From Zygaena filipendulae (lineage: Eukaryota; Arthropoda; Insecta; Lepidoptera; Zygaenidae): a stretch of DNA of 64,000 bases. Position 1 is the first letter of the stretch. Each line of letters opens with the position of its first letter. This document shows, piece after piece, positions 10,201 to 21,200 of this stretch. Location of the stretch: contig OU015649.1 in NCBI GenBank assembly GCA_907165275.2, forward strand, positions 12,740,001-12,804,000, written 5' to 3'. The notes under the pieces are model-generated. The model was given only the letters and a program-made list of their open reading frames with translations, did not search any database and was not told where the DNA came from. The translations under genes were made by a program, and so were the position numbers.

Positions 10201-11430
10201 CAGACATACAGACAGAGTTACTTTTGCATTTATAATATTAGTAGGGATTACTCTCTTTCTTTGTCGTTACCTCACAAATGAGGATCGTGACCATATGTAA
10301 CGCGTCTCCATATGCTTCTGTCCTGTGCCAGTTCAATAGATCGTTGTAGAGTTTCTCCTATTGCCTCTACAATACTTTTACACCACCGTGTTGGTGTAAA
10401 AGTAATTAAAAAATTCGGCCTCTGGAGCGTTTCCCTGCATATATCCCACGATCAACAGCTTTCCAACTCATGCATATGTGATCGCATTAAGTATATGTCC
10501 AAAGAAGCTTAGTTGACACTCCTGGCATAGAGAGGTAAGTCGTTTTTTGATGTGGAGCTCTTGTAGAATGGTATCCTCAGCATTCGTCTCCAGCACCACA
10601 TTTCAAAAGCGTTTATTTTTTGCTAAGCTTCATTAATTCTAATTTCTCATTACATGACTGCTTAAGTTCAGCTAGACGGCTCACGGTTGTCCCCTTAATA
10701 AAATTTCTAGATAGGTACGCCAATGACAGTCAATTTTCATAATATTCAAGCGCTTTCCGTTTCGTATGGTTTCCTGAAGTCACATGCTAGAGTGCTTCAA
10801 CTTCTTCAAAGTCGCATTGGCTTTCAATAGACACTAAATTGGAAGACTTCGCAAACGCAATATCGCATAATTTCTTAGCAAAAGTACAAGTCGTGATATC
10901 CACAACTATGTACCGGGATAAAAACTTTGCAGTACCTATACCTTCTGGCCATATATGTGTGTGTGGCATATAAATGTGAAAGGGAGTTTGTTTGTTACGC
11001 TTTCACGCCTTGAAATTTGCATAAGTACACGTTTTAAGTGGGTAGGTACAGAGAAGGACACTTTTATCTCGGAATACGCGCGGGATCTCAGAAATTAACG
11101 CGGACCAAACCGCGGGGAACAGCTAGTAAAAACATAAATATGAAAACAAAGGTCAAGCAAACAAAAATGGTTTCAGCGCATAATCTATGGCATCAATACA
11201 ATGGCAAAGTCCTTAAATAAACTCTTCTCTGGCAAATATTTTGTAAGATTCATTATTCATTCACATGTCGCAATAGGGATGTTGACGACTTTTGAAAATC
11301 AAAATCCTAATTAGTCCGTCATTGTCAAAACGATTGTTTACAGGTGTGTGATTCTTGGAAGGATGACGTTATATGCACAAAAATGAAAGAAAATGCTAAA
11401 ACATGCAAAGCGTACCTAGATGAAGATTAA
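7205..11430 (+). CDS. putative plus-C odorant-binding protein
   Basis: Five exons, all phase 0: 7205-7228, 7729-7800, 9061-9168, 9537-9770, 11344-11430; 174 residues. A signal peptide spans the first junction (MKKICVWL then MILLASTDA). Odorant-binding proteins are small secreted all-helical carriers of hydrophobic ligands in sensillum lymph and other tissues. Evidence: FHKRGFMNGDEIDEDKIRNF matches the helix after C3 in the family. A tandem CC (38-39) and the tail cysteines at 131, 139, 148, 157 and 167, with the pattern C-x7-C-x8-C-DSW-x5-C-x9-C, resemble plus-C OBPs. Mature cysteines: 25, 38, 39, 69, 117, 131, 139, 148, 157, 167 (ten, so five bonds possible). The usual C3 (position 73) is Lys. 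Not assigned to a named ortholog group; another cysteine-rich secreted family is possible. Confidence 0.62.
7390..7640 (+). pseudogene. LINE reverse transcriptase C-terminal fragment
   Basis: Conceptual reading, with stops and shifts, gives ITRMDKAR, RRVLEWRPWAK and RRWVDDISRHGGRNWMEE. This is the familiar end of non-LTR retrotransposon ORF2 (W-x-GH-x-x-RM, LEWRP-W, RWxDDI, NWM). It is dead and lies in intron 1 of the OBP gene. Confidence 0.6.
8258..8319. repeat. perfect 25-bp-stem hairpin
   Basis: Arms 8258-8282 and 8295-8319 are exact reverse complements around a 12-base GC-rich loop. It lies in OBP intron 2 beside a GCC-rich patch (8337-8370). Confidence 0.8.
8495..8662 (+). repeat. half copy of palindromic element C
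   Basis: Shares TTAATGTTAATTGGCATTTA, CTGATTGCGGCAGTTTTGTT and AGTAATCATTAAAACGACTG with one half of the two complete copies at 49673-49914 and 50240-50481. The left half is missing or degraded. Confidence 0.65.
8729..9125 (+). repeat. 200-bp tandem duplication carrying OBP exon 3
   Basis: Copy 1 about 8729-8928, copy 2 about 8929-9125; the period is exactly 200 (cctaagatct at 8731 and 8931; the acceptor-exon junction at 8860/8861 and 9060/9061). Both contain the acceptor and the beginning of exon 3. Copy 1 has four extra bases (AATACCTACTTC against AATACTTC), which shifts the frame into an immediate TAA. Copy 2 is intact and continues to donor gtaagt at 9169. Few other differences, so the event is recent. 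Confidence 0.9.
8861..8928 (+). pseudogene. broken duplicate of OBP exon 3
   Basis: Starts after a normal acceptor with the same codons as the real exon 3 (VMKRECCVTSLNT), then the 4-base insertion brings TAC TTC TAA into frame. The copy also ends before the real donor. Splicing to this copy would truncate the protein after about 46 residues. Confidence 0.8.
10054..10250 (+). repeat. S-family repeat, near complete
   Basis: CCCGCGATTTCACCGGCG, then TTCGGAGTTCCCGCGGAAAT, TCCTTCTCTGTACCCCTGAC, AATTTCATGATAATCGGTTG, GGCGTGAAAGCGTAACAGAC and CATTTATAATATTAGTAGGG: all modules in standard order. Lies in the last OBP intron. Confidence 0.75.
10268..10530 (-). pseudogene. second LINE reverse transcriptase C-terminal fragment
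   Basis: The minus strand reads LSFFGHIL, then degenerate KLLIVG, then AIGETLQRSIELAQDRSIWR before a stop. These match the end of a different non-LTR ORF2 (FFGHI-x-R, A-x-DR-x-x-WR). It includes a small hairpin (cttttacacca / tggtgtaaaag) at about 10374-10402. Confidence 0.55.
10982..11128 (-). repeat. S-family repeat, truncated
   Basis: Runs from TTTGTTTGTTACGCTTTCAC to ACCGCGGGGAACAGCTAGTA, the reverse of the standard order, with an internal deletion. Lies in the last OBP intron. Confidence 0.65.
11279..11336 (+). repeat. end fragment of element B
   Basis: GGGATGTTGACGACTTTTGA then AATTAGTCCGTCATTGTCAA is one terminus of element B (see 17004-17313). It stops eight bases before the acceptor of the last OBP exon (11344), so it supplies part of the branch-point region. 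Confidence 0.65.
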
Positions 11431-11515
11431 TATATATGATACAATATATAATAGATATATAATAGATATTCCAAATATTTCGATGTGCAAGCACACATAA
11501 TTCTCCGTGTACTGA

Positions 11516-11521
11516 AATAAA
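11516..11521 (+). terminator. poly(A) signal of the OBP gene
   Basis: AATAAA 86 bases after the TAA at 11428-11430. Confidence 0.7.
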
Positions 11522-13612
11522 AAACAATGTTATAGTAAAGAAATATTTTATTTGTTCTCGCGGCTCAACTCTTCCATCCTATAACTTAATTAACTAATTA
11601 TGAACTCAAATACATCGCTTTTCGCTTCTACTGCGTCACTGCACACAAGCCACGCCCTACGTTAAGGTCGAAATAAAAAACATCCACCTCGTCGACACAG
11701 TCTTACAGATTAATGAAATTCCACACAATAAGTAGGTATATTTACAGAAATATTTACACACTACCACTCATCATCACATTGTCTTTTTAAACGTCCTAAT
11801 TTTTCAATTATCTATGATTCTTATAATTCACTTCTTTTGCTAATCTGCGTTTCCAATTTTATCTATAGTAGTTTTGGTAGGAATGACAATATTATTACAC
11901 CAATGACCAACACCTAAAGAAAATTGTTCAACACTACTTTCCATACCATAAAAGTAGAGTATAGTTTTGCACTACTTCATTAAATTCTTCATTAAATGCG
12001 ACAGTTAAAATTTTTGTATGAAAATCTCTAATACCTACATGTAGTGATCGAATATTTCATTTATTAGGCTTACTTTGGTTTCACGATCAAAGATAACAAC
12101 GATTCCGATCGACAGAGCTAATTCGATGAAAAAATTACATATTATCGTATTTAATATCGCACCTCGATCAATCTCTGGAGCGAATAACGGAAGTGTTGGC
12201 TCGTTGACTTTTTGCGACAAAATGTTTGCAAAAATCTTCGAACCCAGATAGGTTCTACAGACCATGATTGCCCTTGACGAATTTGCTCTATTTTCATTCA
12301 TCCATACAACAAAAACTAGTATAGGTAGGTACAACCGTAACTCATCGTCCAAAAGATCCTTATTTATAATACTGTGTACTTAAGCAAAAGGACTCTTGCA
12401 ATCGAGTTATTAAAATATTCGAGGTCGCACAAGTTGTTATGAAAAATCCTTTCTAAATCTCAATTGCACAGAGATCATTATTATGTTGTGAAATATAAAT
12501 ATATCTTAATTGCGTTACTTCATTTGTGTAATCGGCTTAATATATTTTATAGTTGAAAATTCCTTACTTTCTAACACTTAATAAAATGAGGATTGACATA
12601 AAATATAATAAACGTATATGTTGCTTATGTTTTCTATATTTACACACGTTATATAAACTGAATAAAAAAGCGTATGTACTAACCAATGCAAATATCTTTA
12701 ACATGATAGATACAAGATGGCAGAACCACAATCTCACCGTCTATCAGATACAGAAGCGTCACAGATATAAGTGAATCATATCTCAGAAGCGTTCAGGATT
12801 CAGCTATATTATCAAAATAGATAATAACAGGCTCGATTTTAATTTCGCTTTGAAAACAAAATTTACTTCGCGTTTTCCAGAATCAGACAAAGGAAATTGG
12901 ACAGATAATTCCCACTACACCCACCGAATCATTCGCAATTGTCTCCATCAATGGTGACAAATAGGAAATTTATAAAATATAGGTGCTAAAATAAAATTTA
13001 AAAAAATATAAATATAATAAAAAGGCCCAATTATATTTCCGGGTAGAAAAGGAAAAATTCTGGTTAATGTCATAAATATATCACAACTGAACCTTAGTAT
13101 TCTGATATACAGCTCAATTGGAAAATCTAATGAAATAATAAATATAAAGGAGAGACCTTATTATAATAATATTTATTTGAATTATTTAATTACTGAACAC
13201 ATCTTAATTCTAATTTCCGACTGTGGGAGAATACAGTTCGATTAATAAGTGTATTTGGAAAAGATTTTAAAAATGTTCAGATTTGAACTGAAAGGAATAG
13301 CTTCCCTTTGCATACGCTGATTTTTTTTTAAATTTTACACCGATAAATTCTAACAAAGGTCAGTTTTTTTTAGTTAACTTGTAGATAACTTATGTTAAGT
13401 TTTGTAAAACACACTAAGTTTTAGGCATTTGTTGGTTAAAAAATAGATTTTAATTGCAATTAAAAAAAAAAAATTATGTAGATTCACAGTTATTAACCAA
13501 GAGGAGACGCCAGAGGCTCAAGACTTTTAATGACGGTTAGGTAACGCCCAGTGCGCTGGAGCATACGGCCACAATTAATAAAAAACGAACACAAGCAACA
13601 CTTCATATCAAT

Positions 13613-13870
13613 GGGCATGTTGACTATATTTTAATTTTCAGTCCGTCTTTTAGATTAATAAAAAAATACTGGACACGTTTTTTTACTTTTTTTACGTATT
13701 AAAAAAATTACAGTGATACATTGAGTTAAAATTCCGTGTGAGGTCACACCTAGGTACACTTTATACTTAGTTGTGGCGTCGCGACCTCCCACTCATAAAC
13801 TTTTAAAAAAAATTTGACAGACAAAATAGAATTTAGATTTTTAGACCTTATCACCGGGTATGAGCCGCAT
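13613..13870 (-). repeat. element B copy, inverted and diverged
   Basis: Opens with gggcatgttgac and CAGTCCGTC, continues TTAATAAAAAAATACTGGAC and ACGTATT, and shows the ATTGAGTTAAAATTCCGTGT block that is the reverse complement of the CGCGAAATTTCAACTCAAT block in other copies. Confidence 0.6.
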
Positions 13871-14263
13871 CCTCCGTAAGTGGCTTCTCTTTTTAGTTAC
13901 ATAATCTAAATAAATATGCGAAATAGATTTTATGCAAAACCCAAATCTATACTTTAGTCGATGCTTATATATTATGGCATTTATGGCGTACATCAAATAA
14001 AATGCTTTGCGAAATAAATACCGTATTACACTGTTTTCTCAACGAGAATAGTAGTTTATGCAACTGTCATATAATGAAGTTTCATAATAGTAACGAGTGT
14101 TTTAATACCCGTGTTATATGCAGTTGCATACACTACTTTATCTTCACTAATGCAATTAATCAAACAACAAGAGTAAAAGCATTAAATTAAATTCACGTGT
14201 ACGTGTATTGTCACAGTGATTTTGCCGCCATTAAAATCTAACCAATGAGAGCGCAGCTGCGCG

Positions 14264-14325
14264 CATCAATAAAACGCGACCAACCTGATTGGCCCTGCAA
14301 TCAAGTTGGTCGCGTTTTATTGATG
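14264..14325. repeat. 28-bp-arm hairpin
   Basis: Arms 14264-14291 and 14298-14325 pair with one mismatch around a 6-base loop. Probably the remains of a very small foldback element; no gene is adjacent. Confidence 0.75.
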
Positions 14326-14639
14326 TTATAATGAGATTTTACGATATCGATGTGGATATTATACCATCATGTGAAATTGCTTAAATTGAGTGTTTTGTTG
14401 TCTGCGCTATAACAGTAGTAATTATAAGTCAAGTATTGGAAACATAAGTAGAATGTTACAACATTAGTGTAGATAAAATTGTTTTTGATGATTCTCAATG
14501 GGATACTTCATTTGATAGATTCGAATTCATGAGATGAATGACGTGATGTAATATAATTCTAAATATTATAAGTGATCTTTGTCATTGCCATACTCATGAC
14601 AGAGTGGTCACGGTCATTAGCTAACTACGGCTAATGATT

Positions 14640-14960
14640 AGCGACCGACTTGGCGCATTAGGTCACCACGCCTACCCGCTAATCACGAGGTTTCGCGTTC
14701 GATTCCCGGTGGGGTTGGACTTTGTTGAAACACAGTCAAACAGTTCAAACAGGTCAAAGTGTTTAAATATCTATACTATACGTATGATAATATAATATGA
14801 AATAATCTGTGGTATATTGGTATGCTTGCTGGTATGGCTGTATGTATGGTTTGCTTGGTTTCCACGACACAAGCTTAAGCTTTGTGTAGGGTGAAGTAGA
14901 TCTGTGTGTTGTGAAGTGTTACTAAGTGTTATAATTGACTTGCCGGCCCTCAGTGCATAT
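14640..14960 (+). repeat. tRNA-derived SINE
   Basis: A pol III box A-like TTGGCGCATTAGG and box B GTTCGATTCCC occur 38-40 bases apart, the spacing of a tRNA promoter. A body follows (GGTTTCCACGACACAAGC) that recurs without the tRNA head at 33030-33190. The tRNA of origin was not identified. Confidence 0.6.
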
Positions 14961-15299
14961 GTGATGGACCTCCGAGACTTAATCTTGTCAGGTCAATCTG
15001 TATAAGTTCATAATATAAATTCCATTTATGATTATTTCATACCGCATAGGAAAAATATACAACAATTAGCAATACATGTCATGTCATTTCATAATAATAT
15101 ATTCGTATCACGTATTGATTACGAAATTCTCCAATAGTTCACTTTTCTTATACTAATTATAATCACTTCCCACTCAATGTTCACTATCACATCACTTCTG
15201 GATCAGTTCGTTTCTTTGAACAAGTTTCATTCTTCTCATTCCATTAGATAAATTATTTTATAACTTCATAAGTCCAAGGCGGAACCGCCTCATTTCCTG

Positions 15300-18200
15300 C
15301 TAATCAGCCTCCTCCGGGGGCCGTTTGTACACGGGGCCGAACTTTATCATGTATTTCTTCACGAACTCTTTGGCTTTCGACCGTACCGAATCCGTCACGA
15401 CCAACTCGTCGACGGAGCGACAGTGTTTCAGCTCTTTCAACATCACGAAGTGGGTCAGCTGTAATTGGAAAATGATGTTATCAATATTACGAAAGATTTA
15501 GTTTTCAGCTGACTAACTACCAGCTTCAGAATGGAAATTTGTAGCCGACCACCTAAAGATGTGTCATCCATTAAAGCCAGTTCCCGTTCCAGCGATATCC
15601 CTCACCCCCTTCGCCAACTCCATGCCTTCCCATACCCAACCACAGCATAGCGGCGAGCCTAGAGATGATAGCATGGGTAGGCTATCGCTGTGTGTTGAAA
15701 AATATCAACATAAATTCCAACTAAAATTCTGTTGCTCACCACGAGTTCACGCACACACGCACACACTGCACTTGTGCACACAAGGCGATTTTAGTAGTAG
15801 TAGGGATTTAAATCGGTCTGCTGGTATGAAGTGTCACAGGTGTGCCATAACTATGAAAACAAACTCTATACACACTGCACCGATACATAATAGTACATTG
15901 TTATCCTAGGGGTGAAAGTTCCGACTGTCAACCCTCACCTTCGGCTGCGCCTCGGCTCGGGTCGACATTTGTCGGAACTCTTTGCAATGACAGCCTTTCC
16001 GCACTTGTAATGAAATATACTATTGCAATTGGTCTTGGTCTTGCGCAAGAAGCAAGACCAAAATTATAATTAGACTAGCAAGTAGCAACCAATTGACGAA
16101 GACCGATCGAACCGTCAATAATAATTGCTAGTTCCTGCTAGTCTAATAATAGTCTTTGTGTTGGTCTTGCCGCTTGAGTCTGCAAAATTATGTTATGTAT
16201 GCTAGTATAGTCGTTCTATTTCACGGAGTTTGGCTGTGATTGTGTTGAGATGTGTGTGTGTGATCGTTTTAGTGTGCGTAATTCTGGGAGAGCTTAGTTT
16301 CTATTGCAATGATGTTCACACACACAAATGCGCTCATCGGTACACGTCGTCACTACTACAGCCAGGGCCGAGCGGGTTTCGTGAAATAGAACAACTGGAC
16401 GCAGATAAGCAATAACATGTTAACCCACAAAACTAAGTTATTGATACAGAACTATTTATTGAGAGTTAGGAAGCCTTTTTTAATCATGTGTTTACCTTAA
16501 AAAATGTTGACACAAAATGGCGATATAATTTTAAAACACGATTTACTCAAAATTTCTCCAGTATTTTATAAATTAATTACACACTATTGCTTATCTGTGT
16601 CCAACTGTAGGTAGGTTAGCATCGCATACCTTCCTGGCGAGGTGCTTGAAGTCCGCCGTGCACGTGATGCGGCCGGCGGGCGCGTCCGAGTGCCGGTACG
16701 GGTTCAGGTGGTGCACCATCACGCGCGCCATGCTGCTGCGGAACTGCTCCTTGATGCGGCGCGCCACCTCCTCCGTGGTGTCCGCCCCCTCCGCGCCGCC
16801 CGCGGGCGAGGGCGGGGCGGCGGGGGCGGCGGGCGCGGCGGGCGCGGCGGGCGCGGCGGGGGCGGCGGGGGGCGGCGACGCGGCCCGCTCGCTGGGCACC
16901 GCGTCCATTATCTCGTCCGAGTCCACGTCCGAGTCGCTGTCCGAATCCACCAAGTCCACCATCTGCGGAGAACAGGCGACCGGATTTAAATACTAATAGT
17001 AATGGGGATGTTGACTACTTTTGAAAATCAAAATTCTAATTAGTTCATCAGTTAGAAAATAAAAAAAACAATTGACACGTGTTTTTTTGCTTTTTCAAAT
17101 AAATTAAAATATACAGAGATAAAGCGCATTAAAGTTGAGGGTATATACAAAATAGAAAACGCCAAACAAACTGTCCGAATAGTGACGTCACGCGAAATTT
17201 TAACTCAATGTATACCGCCGTTATTTTTTGATTACGTAAAAAAATAAAAAATACGTGTCCAATATTTTTTATAACTCTACAAGATGAACTAAAAAAAAAT
17301 AGTTAACATGCCCATTGCGTTATGTTTTGACTTTTGCGGTGCGCCAGGAATAGGGTTACTGTTTTAACAAAGAATAGAGATAATATAAAAAAGCTACACT
17401 CTCCGCCTCCTACTAAATTTTGCGTCCTCATACCCCGCCAAAGTCTCTACATCTTTTTCACTGGCAGCTGACAGTTACTGTCAGAGAGCTGTCAATCTTA
17501 CGATGCGCACAAACGCACAACACGTGTACGTACAATAATGCAGCTGTCAGTGAATAATTGTCACATGTAGATCTACATGTGACAAACTTTCCTCGGTTTT
17601 TACCAAGGTCATTTTCGCGGGGTACGCGGAGGCATGAAATTGGTGAGAATTGGTGAGAGGTGGAGAGTGTCGCTTCTTTATATAATCTTTGTTCTTTGCT
17701 CTAACTTCCTTTGGAGCCGTGGCGCGTGGCGCGTGAGCTCCGCCTATATGTCGTCTCTAGTTGATTTATATTATCTGTGGTACGGGTGGTGTGGAGCGGT
17801 GGAGCTAGCTACCTTGAGGTCCAGATGCGTGAGGTCCCTGGCGCGCTTGTGCTTGGCGGCGAGCAGGCGCACCTTCTGCAACAGCTTCTCGCGGCGCCGG
17901 CGCAGCTTCTCCTTGGTCTGCTTGTACCGCTTCACCTCCAGCTTGCCCGCCAGCTTGTCCTCTTCGGTGCGCGGCTGCAAAATTGTTGCGGGTCAATCGA
18001 AATCTAGTTACTCAACACTACGGGAACTCCGAAATTAACGCGGGTCTTGCCGCGGGGAACACCTAGTTGAACAAAAAAGTCAGTCCAGTGGTTTAGTAAC
18101 GTAATATTACGTTCCTGGCACCAGGAGCACGTCTTTCGTAGATCATGATATTAATAATAATAAACGAATGACGGTGACAGGTTTAAAAAGTGGTTACATA

Positions 18201-21200
18201 TTTCTGCGATGGAGTCGGTGGACCGTACGTGCGTACGTTTGTACGTGTGTATGTGTATGTGTGTACGTGCGTACATGCGTACGTGTATACGAGTAGGTAC
18301 TCACGCTGATCGGCCGCTCGGAGACGAGGCCGGGGCGGCGCTTGCGCGGCTTCGCGTGCAGCAGCGCGTGCTCCGGGATGAGGCCGTTGTGCGACTCGCT
18401 CTTGATCACTGCCACATTCAGATCACACACGTTACACGTCGTACTTATTGCATTGTGTTCGGGCTGTTTTAATTGTGTTCAAAACAATTTAAATTCAATT
18501 CTAATGCATACTAATGTCATAAATGCAAAAGTACACCTTAAATACTCAACTAATGATCATGAAATTGTGCATACACGTTGTCAGGGGTACAGAAAAGAAC
18601 ATAGGCTACTTTTTATCTCAGAATTCCCACGGAAACTCAGAAATTAACGCGGAAGAAATTACATTAAGTTTTGCATACTACCTACACGTTGTCAAGTAGG
18701 TACAGAAAAAAATATAGGGTAGTAAGTACTTTTATCTCGGAATACTCGCAGGATCTCCAAAACTAACGTGGGTTATTTTTTTTGTGTTTTATAGAGGATA
18801 GATTTAATTTTTTTGTGTTTTGATTTAACTCAAAAACTACGGGACCGATTTCAAAAATTCTTTCACCATTAGAATGCTGCATTATCCCTGAGTAACATAG
18901 GCTATATTGCAACCCAGAATTCCCGCGGGAACTCTGAAATAAACGTGGGTGAAACTACGGGGAGCAGCTAGTAGATAATGTTTATATTATGTTTTCTGCC
19001 ATGACACGTTTGTTCCTGTGGACCGTTACCTTCGTAAATGCCGTTAACTCCCTCGACAAGTTTCCCCTTGACCGGTCCCTTGGACCGCACTATGGCGTCG
19101 ATCGCATTGATTTTCTCCACCTCCTCCTCATCGGAACTCTCCTCTGCAAAGAGCGGTGTTTACGTACATCAGGAATCACGATTATAAACTTCGCTTGTAA
19201 TATTAGACGTGCTCAGATAGAGCCTTGCGAGTGGATAAATGCGCAATAAGTATATATTCAAAAAAATATATAGCACAATAATCAACACGTAATACAAGTA
19301 ACACTCATCAGGCTCAAAGTGATAATGACCACACCACAATTATCTTCACCCATTCACGCTCCATCCTTCATTCATCGTCATCGCCACTGAGCAAATAATC
19401 ACTACTACGTTTTAAGAGTAGGCACTTCCATACTAATCGCCGATCCGATCTATGAAAGCATTTTGTGCCAACCATACCAATACAATGTATGACGCGGTTA
19501 AGTATTCCAAAGTTGGTAAAAAAGTTCGCACATAAATCCATAGTACCTTTTGGTTCAAGGGAGTGTCGATGGCCTGATCGCATCTGAACGCAATCTACCG
19601 CAAGCGCGAATAATTTATTTTCTTAAACATGCAAGGAAATATTGTCATTACTTTTGAATAAAGAACACGCGAAGTATCATATTTACGTAGATTGAAAAAC
19701 CAAAATCACTTCCCGGCGCGTTCTTTGAATTTGAAACGAAGAGCGCGCCGGCAATGTTGTATGAAACGGTGTGCTGTTTGAGTTTAGAACTCTTTCATCT
19801 ATCGTACACATTGCGTTCTCGTGACTGTATAGCCACAGATGCGTTTACCTTTCGGCACAGACTGTAAAATAAATTAAATTTATTATGTAAAAGGCCCTTT
19901 TTTATTTCCTTGCATTTTTTTAAGAAAAGCACTATATATGCCTCGGCCGAAATGGCAATTGCCTATTTCGCTGCCTTTGCAATAATGTACTATTAACCCA
20001 TCGGATGTGTGTGTCATGACAGCTGTCACTCTGGCCACCGTCACATACTAACAAAAAAGGTTGGATTTCTGTGGGTATATGGAAATATCCACCTACCTTA
20101 AGAAAAATTATATTTGATGTGTTATACATCAAAATTTTCGTTTTTACATACGTCTTCTAAAAAATAGCAACTTAAAACTACTACTTACCTGTGATTTTGA
20201 AGATATTTTTTTTTTTCCGAAGATGGTGTTCTTTTTTCAAATCCGTGAAAATTCATTCACGATTCGATCACGATTTGCACTAAATTTATAGCCACATATC
20301 ACATTTCACATACACTAAAATGTAACTGGCCAGTATAGGCGTCGATTTTATGTAATTACACCATCACAAAACTAATAATCACTTCATAAAAACTATTTAT
20401 TGACGAAATTCTTGCCGGCCAGTAGTAAAACTGCCATGGCGGATCGTTTCCCGGGTTGGAAAAAAATGAAAATTTAGTTAATTCACAAGATTTAACACCA
20501 ATAAAATATGTGAAATGATATCTTGAGTAAATTTGCTACATAACAATTGATTCTTCGTAAAGTTTTAAACAAATTAATATTAGAAAAAAAAGATAAATAT
20601 TTAATATTTTTTTTGTTTGACGGCCATTATCCAAATTATTACATCATCAAAGTTACGGACTTTTTTTTACTGAAAATTATGTCGTGCTGCTAAAATAAAC
20701 ATAAAAAACAAAAACCTTATTTAATTTCCAGTAATTTGATATATAATACACGATATAAACACTAAGCGATTAATAAATATCATAATAATGTAACTTTCGC
20801 TCCGGCACATTCCTGGTATAGAGGTTAGCCATTGCGGGAATGCCGCCAGCCTCATGGGAACCTTCGCCCAGGAACGGTCAGGGGCGGATTTTTAATTACT
20901 GACGAGTAATTTTATTTATCATGGTAATAATCCTAAAATAGTATATTATGTGTTCTTTCAAAACACACAGCGTTGTTTGAAGAAGCAGTCATGGGATTTT
21001 GCCAATATCTCAGTAAATAGTACGAACTTACCGACATTTTCCGCCTTTTATGCTCCCGCTCTTTACCTCAGCACTCAGCAGCAGGGCGCCGGCTTGTCTT
21101 TGGCGCGGTGTCATCTGTCACTCATAGCGTCTAAAGATTTTGCCGTTAATGCATACAAAATCTTCCTTTTGCGAATTTATGTAAAATTACATGATAATAC

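Larger units (their letters stand above)
11431..15299. other. intergenic between the OBP gene and Set2 3' end
   Basis: The OBP poly(A) signal AATAAA is at 11516-11521. After that no gene is supported. A 105-codon minus-strand frame at 12035-12352 ends in a good donor but has no recognised family. An element B copy lies at 13613-13870, a 28-bp-arm hairpin at 14264-14325 and a tRNA-derived SINE at about 14640-14960. Confidence 0.45.

Noticed and set aside
12035..12352. 105-codon minus-strand frame with a donor (AAA followed by gtaagc at about 12071) and a hydrophobic segment
   Set aside because: No recognised family, no partner exon, and the upstream part reads through a TAGGTACCTAC-type intronic repeat. 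It could be a chemoreceptor exon, but nothing in the residues shows it.
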